Below, piece after piece: positions 26,706 through 36,644 of a stretch of DNA of 64,000 bases; positions within the stretch are counted from its first letter, which is position 1; the number at the start of each line of letters is the position of its first letter. Source of the DNA: Leifsonia xyli subsp. xyli str. CTCB07 (GTDB taxonomy: Bacteria > Actinomycetota > Actinomycetes > Actinomycetales > Microbacteriaceae); assembly GCF_000007665.1 (NCBI RefSeq), contig NC_006087.1, forward strand, positions 1,426,001 through 1,490,000. The letters are read 5' to 3'. Below the pieces are notes generated by a model. It had not been told where the DNA came from, searched no databases, and saw only the letters and a list, made by a program, of their open reading frames with translations. The translations under genes and the position numbers were made by a program.

Positions 26706-27436
26706 CCAGCTGGGGCCTCCTCTTTGTGGGCGAACGCCGTCTCGCGGAGCTGTTCCTAGCCGAGGCCGACTCGCTGCAATTTCCCCTGCAGACGCTTCCT
26801 GGCATGCAGGAAGAGCTCGGTAAAGCTATCCGCTACCTGCTTGGCGAAGACGTACCTGCCGCGATCGACACCCTGCTCTGCCTGTGTCGCGAACTGCTCA
26901 CGGGAGGATCCGTCTTCGCCTCGCTCTTCATGGTGCGAATCACTCTCATGACCTGGCCTACACAGGGAGGGCTCGACCTGCTCACCGAGATCGTTCATAT
27001 CACCAGCCGCAGTTTCCCGTCCGCTTTCATCCGGCTGCTTCGAGTCTCATTCGACGACCCGGGGAAGCTCACCGCGCTCGCAATCGACTATCCGGCGGAC
27101 ACGGACCTGCCACTCATTCTCATGGCTCTGTCCTGCCGGATACAGCAAGAGCGGAACCGGCCGGACTTTGCCGAGCCCCTCAAGAAGGCCTTCGACCTGC
27201 TGAATAGAAAGTCTCGCGGTCCCTCCGACATCCCCGTCTTGCCTACGACCACTCCCGGCACGTCCCTCTCCCGCCGGGAGCGGGAGATCGCACTTCTGGC
27301 GGGGGCCAGCTCGAACGCTGAGATCGCAGTGAAACTGGGACTCAGCGTTCGCACGGTCGAGAGTCATCTCCACAACGCTCTCCAGAAGACCGGCCTCACC
27401 AGCCGGCGGGAGCTGTTCGAGGTCGCCTGCAAATGA
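26705..27436 (+). pseudogene. LuxR-family regulator, N-terminus replaced by IS3 debris
   Basis: From about 26715 the frame encodes helical MalT-like repeats (LFVGERRLAELFLAEADSL, LLGEDVPAAIDTLLCL) and ends with a LuxR-type helix-turn-helix: SLSRREREIALLAGASSNAE, IAVKLGLSVRTVESHLHNAL. The N-terminal part, which in this class holds an ATPase or sensor domain, is missing and replaced by the IS3 orfA fragment. The open frame begins inside the IS3 piece, so a chimeric DNA-binding protein could still be made if a start is used. I consider it inactive. Confidence 0.7.
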
Positions 27437-27448
27437 ACGTTCAGGAGC

Positions 27449-27640
27449 GTGTGGGAGCCTGCCCCGGTTTTGAGTCTGTCCGATGAACGGTGTTTCTGGG
27501 CCGGCGGTCATGAGTTGCTGCGGGTGCGGCGGGAGAGCGACGACACCACCGGTCGGCCGATCGAATGCGCGGACGACCGCTACCGCCTCGACAGCGTAGG
27601 GAACGTCCCCGAAACGAGGGGATCGTTTCCCGTTCGATAA
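27449..27640 (+). pseudogene. Possible GntR/UTRA regulator, C-terminal remnant
   Basis: A + frame reads FWAGGHELLRVRRESDDTTG then RPIECADDRYRLDSVG. The LRVRR-x-DxxGRPIExxDDRYRxD pattern is the C-terminal end of UTRA sensor domains in GntR regulators. No DNA-binding domain precedes it, since the LuxR gene remnant ends at 27436. It may have been the original regulator of the ABC operon that starts at 27730. The call rests on one motif. Confidence 0.35.
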
Positions 27641-27729
27641 CCCTCCCGTCACCCGGCATTGGCCGCCGAGACGGATGCCGCGGCGAACGTCCTCCTGTCG
27701 GGCTCGTCGTCCGGCAAGAGAGGGAGATC

Positions 27730-28797
27730 ATGAAGTTCGTTGTACGGGCCCTGACCGCGACCGCCGTGGCGGCGGCGGTCGCCGCCCTCGCCGGATGCTC
27801 GGCGACCTCGCCGGCCCCCGGCTCCGCCGAGGGCTCCTCAGCGGGGACGAAGCTCGTCGTCTACACGCCGCAGGGCGACCCCGTGCGCGGGGGCTACATC
27901 ACCAAGCACGCCAAATCGGACCTCGGCCTGGACGTAAAGCTGGTCAACGGGGCGGGCGGAGATCTCGCCACCCGCCTCATCGCCGAGAAGAACAACCCGC
28001 AGGCGGACGTCGTCGTCGTCCTCGGGGCACCGCAGCTCAACCGGATCGACCAGGCGGGTGTGCTCCAGCCTTTCGCTCCAGACTGGGCCGGCAAGATCCC
28101 GTCCGCCTTCGCGTCCGGAAGCAAGGACTTCACACTGCTGACGCAGACCCCGATCGCGATCGCCTACAACGCGTCCACGATGACGGCGGCCCAGGCGCCG
28201 AGCAGTTGGACGGACCTGGCCAAGCCGGAGTACAAGGACAAGTTCGCCTTCCCGGCCCTCACCAGCCAGACGGGCCAGGCGGCAGCCGTGGGAATCCTGT
28301 GGCGCTACGCCGATCACACGACCGGCACGGTGTCGCAGAAAGGCTGGGACACGCTCGCCGCGATCCTCCACAACGCCAAGCAGACCGCCGCCGGCGCGCC
28401 GTTCGACTGGGCACAGGTGAGGTCCGGCGTTCAGCCGATCGTGGTGAGCTGGCTGGGCGGCATTCAAACCGGCACCTCCGACAACACCATCGACCTCAGG
28501 ATCGTCGACGCCGTCGGCGGGAGCCCGTTCGTCAACGGCGGCGTCGGCATGGTCAAGGACACGAAGAACGCAGCCGCGGCCCGCAAGTTCATCGACTGGT
28601 TCGGCTCCGACAGCTTCCAGGTCGGGTTCGTCACCGCGACGAAGAACGATACCCCCCTCAACCCGGATGCGGTCAAGCGGCTCCCCGGGGCCGAGCAGGG
28701 ACTGCGCCAGGTCACCCCGCAGAAGATCGACTGGGGCGTGGTGTCCCAGCGCCTCTCGGACTGGTTGCAGAAGATCCAGCTCGATGTGCAGGGCTGA
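27730..28797 (+). CDS. ABC importer substrate-binding lipoprotein
   Basis: The 355-residue protein has a lipoprotein signal with lipobox LAGCS around residue 22, then a type 1 (family 1/AfuA-like) binding fold: KLVVYTPQGDP, GAGGDLATRLIAEKNNPQAD, VVVLGAPQLNRID, PIAIAYN and PSSWTDLAKPEYKDKFAFP. Relatives bind Fe3+, polyamines or phosphonates such as 2-aminoethylphosphonate. The phosphatase genes downstream favour an organophosphate ligand, by inference. ATG 27730 follows GAGAGGGAG. The frame is intact although the ATPase and permease downstream are frameshifted. Confidence 0.8.
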   Translation: MKFVVRALTATAVAAAVAALAGCSATSPAPGSAEGSSAGTKLVVYTPQGDPVRGGYITKHAKSDLGLDVKLVNGAGGDLATRLIAEKNNPQADVVVVLGAPQLNRIDQAGVLQPFAPDWAGKIPSAFASGSKDFTLLTQTPIAIAYNASTMTAAQAPSSWTDLAKPEYKDKFAFPALTSQTGQAAAVGILWRYADHTTGTVSQKGWDTLAAILHNAKQTAAGAPFDWAQVRSGVQPIVVSWLGGIQTGTSDNTIDLRIVDAVGGSPFVNGGVGMVKDTKNAAAARKFIDWFGSDSFQVGFVTATKNDTPLNPDAVKRLPGAEQGLRQVTPQKIDWGVVSQRLSDWLQKIQLDVQG

Positions 28798-28803
28798 CCG
28801 GGC

Positions 28804-29803
28804 ATGACCATCGCCCTCTCCGGCCTCACCGTCTCGTACGGCGGCGCGGATCCCGTGCTCTCGAACATCGACCTCCGGATCGAGCGCGGCGAGTTCGTCA
28901 CCCTGCTCGGCTCATCGGGATGCGGCAAGTCGACCCTGCTCCGGACGGTCGCCGGGTTCGTCCCGGCGGCCTCCGGACGGATCGAGGTGAACGGCGTCGA
29001 TGTGACCAGCCTCGCCCCCGAGAACCGCGGAGTCGGCTTCGTCTTCCAGAACTACGCTCTCTTCCCACACCTCTCCGTGCGTGGCAACGTCGAGTTCGGC
29101 CTCCGCGCACGACGCCTCGGGCTAGAGGAGATCTCGCGACGGGTCGCCGACACCCTCGACACGACCGGGCTGGCCTCCTTCGCCGAGGCGATGCCGGCGG
29201 AGCTGTCCGGCGGGCAGCAGCAGCGTGTCGCCATAGCCCGGGTGCTGGCGACCGAGCCCTCGCTGCTGCTGATGGATGAGCCACTGTCTAACCTCGACGT
29301 GAAACTGCGGCTGCACCTGCGCACCGAGATCCAGAGCATGCACCGCGAACTGGGCATCACGACTCTGTACGTGACGCACGATCAGGAGGAGGCTCTCGCC
29401 CTCTCGGACCGGGTCGCCGTCATGCGGGACGGCCGCTTCGAGCAGGTCGGAACCCCGCACACCGTCTACCACTCCCCCGGCGACCCCCTTCGTCTGCGAC
29501 TTCGTGGGAAGCGCGAACGCCGTGGCCGACAATGTCCTGGAACGCTTCGGCGTCGCCCCGGTCCCCGGCCACCGGCTCCACCTGCGGCCGGAGCGGCTGC
29601 GGGTGAACGCCGCCGCCGAGCACACCGCGCGTGGCACGATCACCGAAGTGGTCTTCCTCGGGCCGTTCCTCCGGTTCGCCGTGACGGTGGACGGAACGAC
29701 CCTCACCGGACTCACCGGCTCGGCGCCCGGAGGCTCGCTCGCCCCGGGGGACGCCGTGAGTTGCGGATTCGACAGAGAGGACGCGATATGGCTGGCGGCG
29801 TGA
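28804..29803 (+). pseudogene. ABC importer ATPase, frameshifted before the C-terminal domain
   Basis: The first about 225 residues are a complete nucleotide-binding domain: Walker A GSSGCGKST, Q-loop VFQNYALFPH, signature LSGGQQQR, Walker B LLLMDEPLSNLD, H-loop VTHD. After GTPHTVYHSP near 29480 one extra base shifts the frame. The natural continuation (FVCDFVGSANAVADN, the TOBE-type domain, ending DREDAIWLAA) lies in the other frame and stops at 29803. The ATPase core could still fold, but the regulatory domain is lost. Similar to the PotA or FbpC type. Confidence 0.8.
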
Positions 29804-31556
29804 CCGCCGTCGACGGCCACGGCGTCCGAGCGCACCGGTCGCGCCGCCAGCTCGTCGGCCTCATCGGCGGGAGCGCGCGGCGCTGGTCGTGATCGGCTGG
29901 TTCGTCGTCGCCTTCCTGTACTACCCGAACCTCGCCGTCGTCGGCTCCGTGCTGAGCCCGGCGCAGGGCATGCTCGCGGAGACCCTGACCCAGGTGTTCG
30001 GCTCAGCCCGCGTCCTCGCCGCGATCCGGGACACGCTCATCGTCGCCGTGATCTCCGTCGTGACCGTCAACATCTTCGGCATCGCCCAGACGTTCCTCCT
30101 CGACGCGGTCCGCCTCCGCGGCCGCGGGCTCCTCACGCTCGCCTTCGCCGTTCCTCTGGTGTTCGGCTCGGTGTCCGCCGTGACCGGATACAACGCCGTC
30201 TACGGAAGCAACGGGCTCCTCACAGGCGTGCTCCAGCGGGTCTTCCACGGGCTGCCCGGAACCTGGTTCTCCGGCATGGCCGCCGTGCTCGTGGTCCACA
30301 CGTTCACGATGACCGGCTACCACTTCCTCTTCCTCCGCCCCGCGCTGCGACGGATCGACTTCTCGATGGTCGAGGCGGCGCGCTCCCTCGTAAGGGGAAC
30401 CGGATACGCGCTGTTCCGGGTCGTCCTGCCGCTGCTGCGCCCGATGCCCCTGGCGACCACGTTGATGGTGTTCACCGGCGCGGTGGGCTCCTTCGCCGCG
30501 CCGAACATCCTCGGGGGCGGCGGCTTCCAGATGGTCGGGCCGCTGGTGCTCGCCCTCAGCAAGCTGGGGCGGCCGGATATGGCGGCGGTCCTCGGGCTCG
30601 CCCTCTCCGCGATCACGGTCGGCGCGCTGATCTGGGCGCTGCGCGCCGAGCGCCGCTCCGCACGCGCAGGCAGCAAGTTCGCGCAGCCGTTCCGGCCAAT
30701 CCGCATCCGGAACCCGTTCCTGCGGGCGGGAGCGCACGGTGTGGCCTCTCTGCTCGCCGTCGTGAACCTGCTGCCCCTGGTGGCGACCGTCTACCTGTCG
30801 CTCCTGCCCGCGTCGGCAATTCGGACCCTCGACTTCGGCGCCGGCCTGACGGTCGCGAACTACGTCCAGGTGTTCTCGAATCCCGCGGTCGCACAGCCGT
30901 TGCTGAACTCACTGGCGATGATCGCGGTCGCGATCCCCGCCGCCGGCGTCATCGGCACCGTCCTCGCCTACCTGCTGCACCGCAGACCCGGCCCGCTCAC
31001 GGACGCGATCCAGGTGAGCCTGTTCCTGCCGTACTTCCTGCCCGCCGTGGTGCTGGCGCTCGGGTTCACCATCGCCTTCGGGACGGCCACCCCGCTGGTC
31101 GGCGGCCAGGTTCTCATCGGCGGATACTGGATCCTCCCGCTCGCCTACACCGTGATGCTCCTGCCCACCGCGATCCGCTTCGTACGGGCGAGCTACACCG
31201 GCATCGACCCGGCGCTGGACGAGGCGGGTCGCTCCCTCGGCGCGGGATCGGCGCGACGCTTCCTCCGCCTCTCTCTGCCGCTGCTGCTGCCCGTCCTCCT
31301 GCAAGTCGCCGCACTCGGCTTCAACCAGACCTTCGAGGAGTACACGGTCTCAGTGATGCTCTACAACGTCAACAACCAGCCGCTGGGCGTGACGATGGGC
31401 TCGCTCGCCGCCAGCGACGCCCCCGGACTGGCCGGCATCGCGACAAGCTACGTCGTCATCAGCACCGTCCCGGCCGTCGTCGTGGTCCTGTTCGCCGACC
31501 GGATGGCCGCCCGCTCAGCCCGGCAGCTCCACGGCCGGCCGGAGACGGGACGGTGA
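29788..31556 (+). pseudogene. ABC importer fused permease, probable N-terminal frameshift
   Basis: Two permease domains are joined, as in FbpB-type transporters. EAARSLVRGTG and DEAGRSLGAGS are the two EAA loops that contact the ATPase. The natural start is probably ATG 29788, which overlaps the ATPase stop; its frame reads to about 29870 and then meets a stop. One base shift joins it to ERAALVVIGWFVVAF and the frame that is open to 31556. Translation could also begin at GTG 29889, just inside the first helix, so partial function is possible. Thirteen or so helices remain. Confidence 0.7.
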
Positions 31557-32446
31557 GCGTCGTGACCGACCCGCCCTGGCTGAGCCCGGGGACGGACACG
31601 ACCGCGCTCCTCGTCACCGGCGGCGGGGCGCCGGCCGGCCTCACGGAGGTGTTCGTGCGCGGCAAGAGCGACGCATCCCGCTGCGAGGACATCATCGTCG
31701 TCACCCCGCGCCACGTGGCGGTGCTCGATGGGATGTCGACCCCCCTCCGCGAACCGGGGCAGGCGCCGAGCGGCCGCGCGTTCGCCGCCACCGCGGCCGC
31801 GGCGATCGGCGCGCTGCCCGCCCGGGCGACCGCCTACGAAGCCGGCGCCGCGATCACCCGCCGGCTCGCCGCGCTCGACGTCGCCCACACCGGGCCGGCC
31901 GGAGCGGTCGCCGCCATCTACTCCGCCGAGCGCAACGAAGTCTGGCGCGTCGGAGACATCCACATCGCCATCAACGGGAAACAGCATCCCGGCCGGAAGG
32001 ACGTGGACGTCGCGATGGCCCGGTACCGCGCGGCGGTGAACAGCGCACACCTTACCGACGGGATGCTGTCCCTCGCGCAGCTGAGGGACGCCGATCCCGG
32101 CCTCGCCGCCGCCCGGCCGCTCCTGGCCGTGCAGCCGGCGCTCGCCAACCGGACCGTCCCCTACGGCTACGGCGTCCTCGACGGGACCCGCGTGCCGGAC
32201 GTGTTCGTCGAGGTCTTCCCCGTCCCGCATCCGTGCTGGGTCGTTCTCGCCAGCGACGGCTTCCTGACCGCCGCCCCGACGCTCGACGCCGCCCAGAGCG
32301 AGCTCGACGCGGCCATCGCGACCGACCCGGCGTGCATTGGAGCGCTCTGGGAGATGGGCAAGGCCCTCCGCTCGGGATCGGCGGCGCCGGATGACCGCTC
32401 CTACGCACGCCTGCGCACGCGAACACCACGAAAGGATCCATCGTGA
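31553..32446 (+). CDS. PP2C-like phosphatase-fold protein
   Basis: The 297-residue product has motifs in the order of metal-dependent PP2C phosphatases: VAVLDGMS, EVWRVGDIHIAI, WVVLASDGF, and near the end DDRSYAR. The acidic residues D-G, D in GDxH, SDG and DD would hold two metal ions. It is probably a phosphatase or a non-enzymatic relative acting with the transporter. It overlaps the permease gene by 4 bp and the next gene by 4 bp, so it is part of the operon. The frame is intact. The PP2C call is mine, from motif order. Confidence 0.55.
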   Translation: MSVVTDPPWLSPGTDTTALLVTGGGAPAGLTEVFVRGKSDASRCEDIIVVTPRHVAVLDGMSTPLREPGQAPSGRAFAATAAAAIGALPARATAYEAGAAITRRLAALDVAHTGPAGAVAAIYSAERNEVWRVGDIHIAINGKQHPGRKDVDVAMARYRAAVNSAHLTDGMLSLAQLRDADPGLAAARPLLAVQPALANRTVPYGYGVLDGTRVPDVFVEVFPVPHPCWVVLASDGFLTAAPTLDAAQSELDAAIATDPACIGALWEMGKALRSGSAAPDDRSYARLRTRTPRKDPS

Positions 32447-33311
32447 CAACCATCCGTGCGGCGACCTGGAACGTCCTGTGGCGGGACCGCTTGGAGCGCG
32501 TCCCGCTTCTGGCCGGTGCCCTGCGGGCCGCGGCACCCGACATCGTGCTCCTCCAGGAGACGGACGCGACGCATGCGGGGCCCTCGCTGAGGCGCTCGGG
32601 CTGACGGTCGCCGCCGTCGGCGGGGACGACCCAACGGTGTCGCTACCCGCCGTGCTGAGCCGAACGGCCCCGGCCGACGCCGAGACGATCGACCTCCCCG
32701 ACCCGCTGGGCGGAGCGGAGCGCCGGCTCGCCACGGCGACGATCCCCTGCAACGGCCTGCCCCTGCGGTTCACCTCCCTCCACCTCCGAAACACCGAGCG
32801 CGCCGGCCGCCTGGGCCTCGACCGCGACTACCGCGCCGCCGGCGCCGGCCGGCTGCCGCTCGACGGCGTCAGGGACGACGGAATCCGCCGGAGCGTCGAG
32901 ATCCGGCTGGAACAGCTGGCGGCCGTCGAGGAGCGGCTCGGCGCCTGGCCGGGACAGCCACACATCCTGACCGGCGACCTCAATTTCCTTCCCGACGGCC
33001 TAGAGTACCGGCGGATCATCGGCTGGGGCCTCGCGGATGCCTGGCGCGCCGCGCCGCGGCTCGGGTCGGGGGCCACCATCCTGGAGCGCAACCCGCTCGT
33101 CGGCGATGGTCCGCGCGCCTACGCGGAGCAGGCCGCCCCGCTCCTGCCCGGGAGCACGGGCGACCTCGACTACACGCTCGACTACCAGTTCCACTCGCCG
33201 GGACTGCGCCCGGGCGCCGCCTGGACGCTCAGCGACCCCGGCCGGGACGGCGCGTGGCCGAGCGACCACCTCGGCCACGTCGTGGACTACACGGTGGAGA
33301 GCCCGGAGTGA
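32443..33311 (+). pseudogene. Endonuclease/exonuclease/phosphatase-family hydrolase, frameshifted
   Basis: GTG 32443 follows AAAGGA. The start ATWNVLWRDR and VLLQETDATHA are the EEP metal-binding N and E motifs. After them a one-base shift near 32580 leads to a stop at 32604. The other frame continues EALGLTVAAVGGDD, TSLHLRNTERAG, ILTGDLNF and WPSDHLGHV (final catalytic D-H). EEP proteins hydrolyse phosphodiesters. An intact version would be about 290 residues. It is the third broken gene in this operon. Confidence 0.75.
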
Positions 33312-34312
33312 CGGAGAGGAAGCGGGTCTCGATCCTCGACGTCGCCGCGCGCGCCGGCGTCTCCAAGTCCGCCGCCAGCCGGGCGCTGCTCCGGCAGTAC
33401 GGTGTGTCGGAGGAACTGCGCCGCCGCGTCGAGGCGGCGGCCGCGGAGATCGGATACATCAAGGACATCCGAGCCCACGGGCTGGAATCGTCCGAATCGC
33501 GCACGATCGCGCTCTTCGCCCGCACCGCGAAGCTCGCGTTCTACGGCGAGCTGATCACCGTGATCCAGGAGACGCTCGAAGCGCACGGCTACGAACTCGC
33601 CGTGGCGACCGCGACACCCCGCGGCGGCTCGACCGCGGGGGCGCTCGACGCCGTCATGGGCCTGCGACCGCGCGGCCTGATCGTCGCCTCAGGCCGGGTT
33701 CAGGACGAGGACATCCAGGCCGCGGCGGCGACGGTTCCCACCATGTTGGCCGGCCCGGCGCTGCGGATCCCCGGCGTCGGCTCCGTCTCCGACGACGGGA
33801 GCGGCGCCCGCTGGCTCGCGCAGCTCCTCGCCGAGAACGGGCACCGCCGGGTGGGCGTGGTCACGGTGTCCAGAGCCCGCTCGACCACACGGGGCACCCG
33901 CACCCTCCGCATGCGGAAGGAACTGGCCGCGCTCGGGATCGAGCCGGTCCCCATCCCGCTCTCGCACGACACAGACGCCCCCGCCGCCGACGCCCTCGAA
34001 GCCGCGCTGGCCGGAGTCACGGCGATCATGTGCCCGAACGACCCCACCCTGCTGACGACCTGGGAGATGCTCAGCGACCGCGGCGTCGACGTACCCGGGG
34101 ACATCTCGCTCACCAGCTACGACGGGACCGGGCAGATCGCCTCTCAGGTCCTCGGCCTGACCACCTGGCGTCAGCCGCTTGTCACGATCGGCCGAACCGT
34201 CGCCGACGAGCTCATCCAGCGCGACCACGACCCGGACCTCCCGCTGAAGCACCACCGGCTCGCCGGCAAGCTTGTCCGCGGGCGCACGGTCGCAGCGGCC
34301 CGGAGACGATGA
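33308..34312 (+). CDS. LacI-family transcription regulator
   Basis: The 334-residue protein begins with the LacI helix-turn-helix (VSILDVAARAGVSKSAASRA and LRRRVEAAAAEIGY) and continues as a periplasmic-binding-type sensor domain with a C-terminal TSYDGTGQI. GTG 33308 overlaps the stop of the preceding gene (GTGA), which supports that start. As last gene of the importer operon it likely senses the imported ligand or a derivative and controls the operon. The frame is complete, unlike three of the genes before it. Confidence 0.85.
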   Translation: MTERKRVSILDVAARAGVSKSAASRALLRQYGVSEELRRRVEAAAAEIGYIKDIRAHGLESSESRTIALFARTAKLAFYGELITVIQETLEAHGYELAVATATPRGGSTAGALDAVMGLRPRGLIVASGRVQDEDIQAAAATVPTMLAGPALRIPGVGSVSDDGSGARWLAQLLAENGHRRVGVVTVSRARSTTRGTRTLRMRKELAALGIEPVPIPLSHDTDAPAADALEAALAGVTAIMCPNDPTLLTTWEMLSDRGVDVPGDISLTSYDGTGQIASQVLGLTTWRQPLVTIGRTVADELIQRDHDPDLPLKHHRLAGKLVRGRTVAAARRR

Positions 34313-34419
34313 GCCCGGTCCCTTCCACGGTCGTCGGATCGGCCCGGGCGGGGGCTCAGGGGACCGCCAATGTCGAACGCTCAGACAGTCCCCTGTAGGG
34401 TCGTTCACAGAGGGAAACC

Positions 34420-35286
34420 ATGAACCACACTCACAAGCGCAACGCTATGCGCTTCGCAACGGCAGGGGTCGCTGTCGTGACCGTTGGCATGCTGAGCGGG
34501 TGCGCCCTGTTCGGAGCGGGCACAGCCACGACGCCGACGCCGACGCGGCATACGACGCACAAACAGAGCGCTTCGCCGCGGGCGGAGGGGACGCCGGAGC
34601 CGACGGCGGCGCCGGTTCCACCACCGACGCTCACATCGGTGGCCGCTGGGACGGTCGTGGCAGAGGGGGATGTCACATCGCCGAAAGGCAGCATCCACTT
34701 CCGCTACCGGATGCTGGCGAACGGGGACAACACCTATAGGGCCGAATACACGGGATTCACCTCGACGGTGTCGGTGCCGGTGTCCGTCACGCTGCTTGAG
34801 ATCCCGCCGCAGGTCGGTGACGGGATGACCTACCACGGGGTCGGCGACCAGGCGCTCGGCGGGCCGACCGCTGCGACGCGGAGCGTCACCGCTTCGCTCG
34901 GGAGCGTGGGGCAGCCGTCGCATCTGACGACGCTCGTGACGTATTCCTCCGCCGCGTCCTTCGACGGGGTGCCCCAAGAGCTCGGGCCGGACAAAGTGCT
35001 GGCCGTGAACCGGGTGCAGTGTTCGGTCCCCGTGCGCGAATCGAATGTGCGGCCGGCGGACAACGGGGCACGGGAGGGCGCGACCGGTGTGTTTACCGCG
35101 ACCACCGGCAGCGGGGCGCCACGGAAGTACACGGTCGCGGCCGCCGACCTGACCGGGAATGTGGCCGACTGGTTCGGCATCCCCTTGGAGTATCTGATCT
35201 GGTTGAACCCGGACCTGCCCTCGTCGGGAACCAGCCGGTGGATGTTCGAGGGGACAGAGCTGAACCTGGACCCCGACAGAATGTAG
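34420..35286 (+). CDS. Lipoprotein with C-terminal LysM-like domain
   Basis: The 288-residue protein has a lipoprotein signal (VGMLSGCALFG, cysteine near residue 28), then a Thr/Pro-rich linker, a beta-rich domain (SIHFRYRMLANGDNTYRAEY, STVSVPVSVTLLEIP), and at the end YTVAAADLTGNVADWFGI and LEYLIWLNPDL. The last part resembles a LysM repeat that binds peptidoglycan. It is probably exposed on the outer face of the membrane. ATG 34420 follows AGAGGGA. Exact role unknown. Confidence 0.6.
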   Translation: MNHTHKRNAMRFATAGVAVVTVGMLSGCALFGAGTATTPTPTRHTTHKQSASPRAEGTPEPTAAPVPPPTLTSVAAGTVVAEGDVTSPKGSIHFRYRMLANGDNTYRAEYTGFTSTVSVPVSVTLLEIPPQVGDGMTYHGVGDQALGGPTAATRSVTASLGSVGQPSHLTTLVTYSSAASFDGVPQELGPDKVLAVNRVQCSVPVRESNVRPADNGAREGATGVFTATTGSGAPRKYTVAAADLTGNVADWFGIPLEYLIWLNPDLPSSGTSRWMFEGTELNLDPDRM

Positions 35287-35867
35287 AGGAGCGCTCCACC
35301 GGTTCCCACCGTGCCGGGGTGCTCGCTCAGCATCGTGTACCCGAACGGGGCAGCACGGTGGAGATCGCTCTCTTGATCCTTCAGGCCCGGGTCGCGATCG
35401 AGCCACCGTGCTCGGCGCTCACGCTGCCCGTCTCGACCCCAGACTGTGGGACGCGGGGACCGGCGTGTTCTGACGCCCTCCTCCCTCAGCAGAGACAAGA
35501 GTTCGTGAACATCGAAATTGCGGGCCAGATGGCCCGCATAAAGACAGGCAGAAAGTTGCGCTCCGTCCACTCTCCGATCAACGGGAAATCAACAGAAACG
35601 TGATTCATCGCTTTCTCGAAAGCGCAACGTCGCGATTCGGCAGTATACACTGGACGACGACCGCCTCGCAGAGAACCATCGTCTCTATGAATCGTGGTTT
35701 CCGCCCAAGAGAGAGCGGCCGAGCTTGGCTTGACGAGATCAATCCGATTCGCTTCCTTCACCGTCGCCGCAGTGAAATACGCGACAATCACGAACGAAAG
35801 CAGATTGCACAGCTCTCCCTCTTGGCTACACTGTGACACGTTACTGACAATCGAAAGAGGAATCCTT
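35287..35867. other. Gap of about 580 bp, no gene recognised
   Basis: Several overlapping open frames exist but none has a convincing start or motif. An 8-bp hairpin GCGGGCCA/TGGCCCGC lies at 35520-35537. The last 250 bp before lsr2 are AT-richer and should hold its promoter. Confidence 0.5.
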
Positions 35868-36212
35868 ATGGCACAGAAAGTCATCTATCAGCTTGTCGAC
35901 GATCTGGACGGCACTGAACTTGGCGACAGCGGCGGCGAGACGGTGACGTTTGGGCTGGACAATGTGAACTACGAAATCGACCTGTCGGCGGCGAACGCTG
36001 CGGCGCTGCGCGAGACGCTGGCCGCCTATGTTGCGGCCGCTCGTCCCCAGCCTCGTGCCCGGCGCGGTGGCTCGTCCACAGTCGGCGCGAAGCCCGCACG
36101 TCGCGATCTTGCGGCCATTCGAGCGTGGGCGCGTGAGCAGGGCACCCCAATGCCGGACCGTGGCCGGATTCCGGTTGCGATTCTGGCGGCCTATGAGGCC
36201 GCTCACGCTTGA
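35868..36212 (+). CDS. lsr2: Lsr2 nucleoid-associated protein
   Basis: The 114-residue product starts AQKVIYQLVDDLDGTE and has an N-terminal dimerisation domain. A linker with basic residues (PRARRGG) follows, then a C-terminal DNA-binding domain with AIRAWAREQGTPMPDRGRIP and ILAAYEAAHA. Lsr2 coats AT-rich DNA, bridges it and silences horizontally acquired genes, a job like that of H-NS. ATG 35868 follows AAAGAGGAA. A short hairpin with a T-run follows the gene. The long AT-richer upstream region suggests autoregulation, which is inference. Confidence 0.95.
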   Translation: MAQKVIYQLVDDLDGTELGDSGGETVTFGLDNVNYEIDLSAANAAALRETLAAYVAAARPQPRARRGGSSTVGAKPARRDLAAIRAWAREQGTPMPDRGRIPVAILAAYEAAHA

Positions 36213-36219
36213 GAGGACT

Positions 36220-36245
36220 CCGGCTCAAGCCGGCGGTCGGTCCCT
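36220..36245 (+). terminator. Probable intrinsic terminator of lsr2
   Basis: CCGGCT at 36220-36225 pairs with AGCCGG at 36228-36233, 8 bp after the lsr2 stop, and CCCTTTT follows a few bases later (36239-36245). The stem is short, so strength is uncertain. The rest of the gap to 36556 holds no convincing gene. Confidence 0.45.
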
Positions 36246-36556
36246 TTTCGACAATTCCTGTGCGGCGGTTGTGTCCGTCACCGCTTCGCCCTCTGCGATC
36301 GAGAAAAAGAGCGTGTCGCGCTCGACCCGATATGTGCTCGCAAACGGCTGGGAAGCAATCCCGCCAAACGCTTCCGAGTCATCGGGGGCGGATGGCACCG
36401 CCGCACAGACGTCCATAAAGGATGCTTTTCGGACGGGTCACCGCACGGGCTTGCGTGTGCGCGGCAACCGAACGCGAGTTTTCGCCATCCCAGCGACTGC
36501 TAGCGTCCCGTTCAAACGCGCGATCCGTGAAGCGAAGTGCGCCAGAGATATATACG

Positions 36557-36603
36557 CAAAACGGCTGGTCAGCCATCGCCTTCTGTGATGGCCGACCAGC
36601 CGT
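36557..36603 (-). terminator. Intrinsic terminator after tRNA-His
   Basis: ACGGCTGGTC-A-GCCATC (36561-36577) pairs with GATGGC-C-GACCAGCCGT (36587-36603) with one mismatch in 17 pairs. On the - strand the stem is followed by TTTTGCG. It lies 42 bp downstream of the tRNA on the same strand. Confidence 0.75.
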
Positions 36604-36644
36604 GTGCGAGTCGTTCTGACCTCAGCCCAGACAATGAGCAATGG

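Noticed and set aside
33037..34398. 453-residue + strand frame over the LacI gene
   Set aside because: Arg/Pro-rich shadow in another frame of the EEP and LacI genes.
36225..36416. 63-residue - strand frame between lsr2 and tRNA-His
   Set aside because: No ribosome-binding site, no recognised motif, and it overlaps the lsr2 terminator region.
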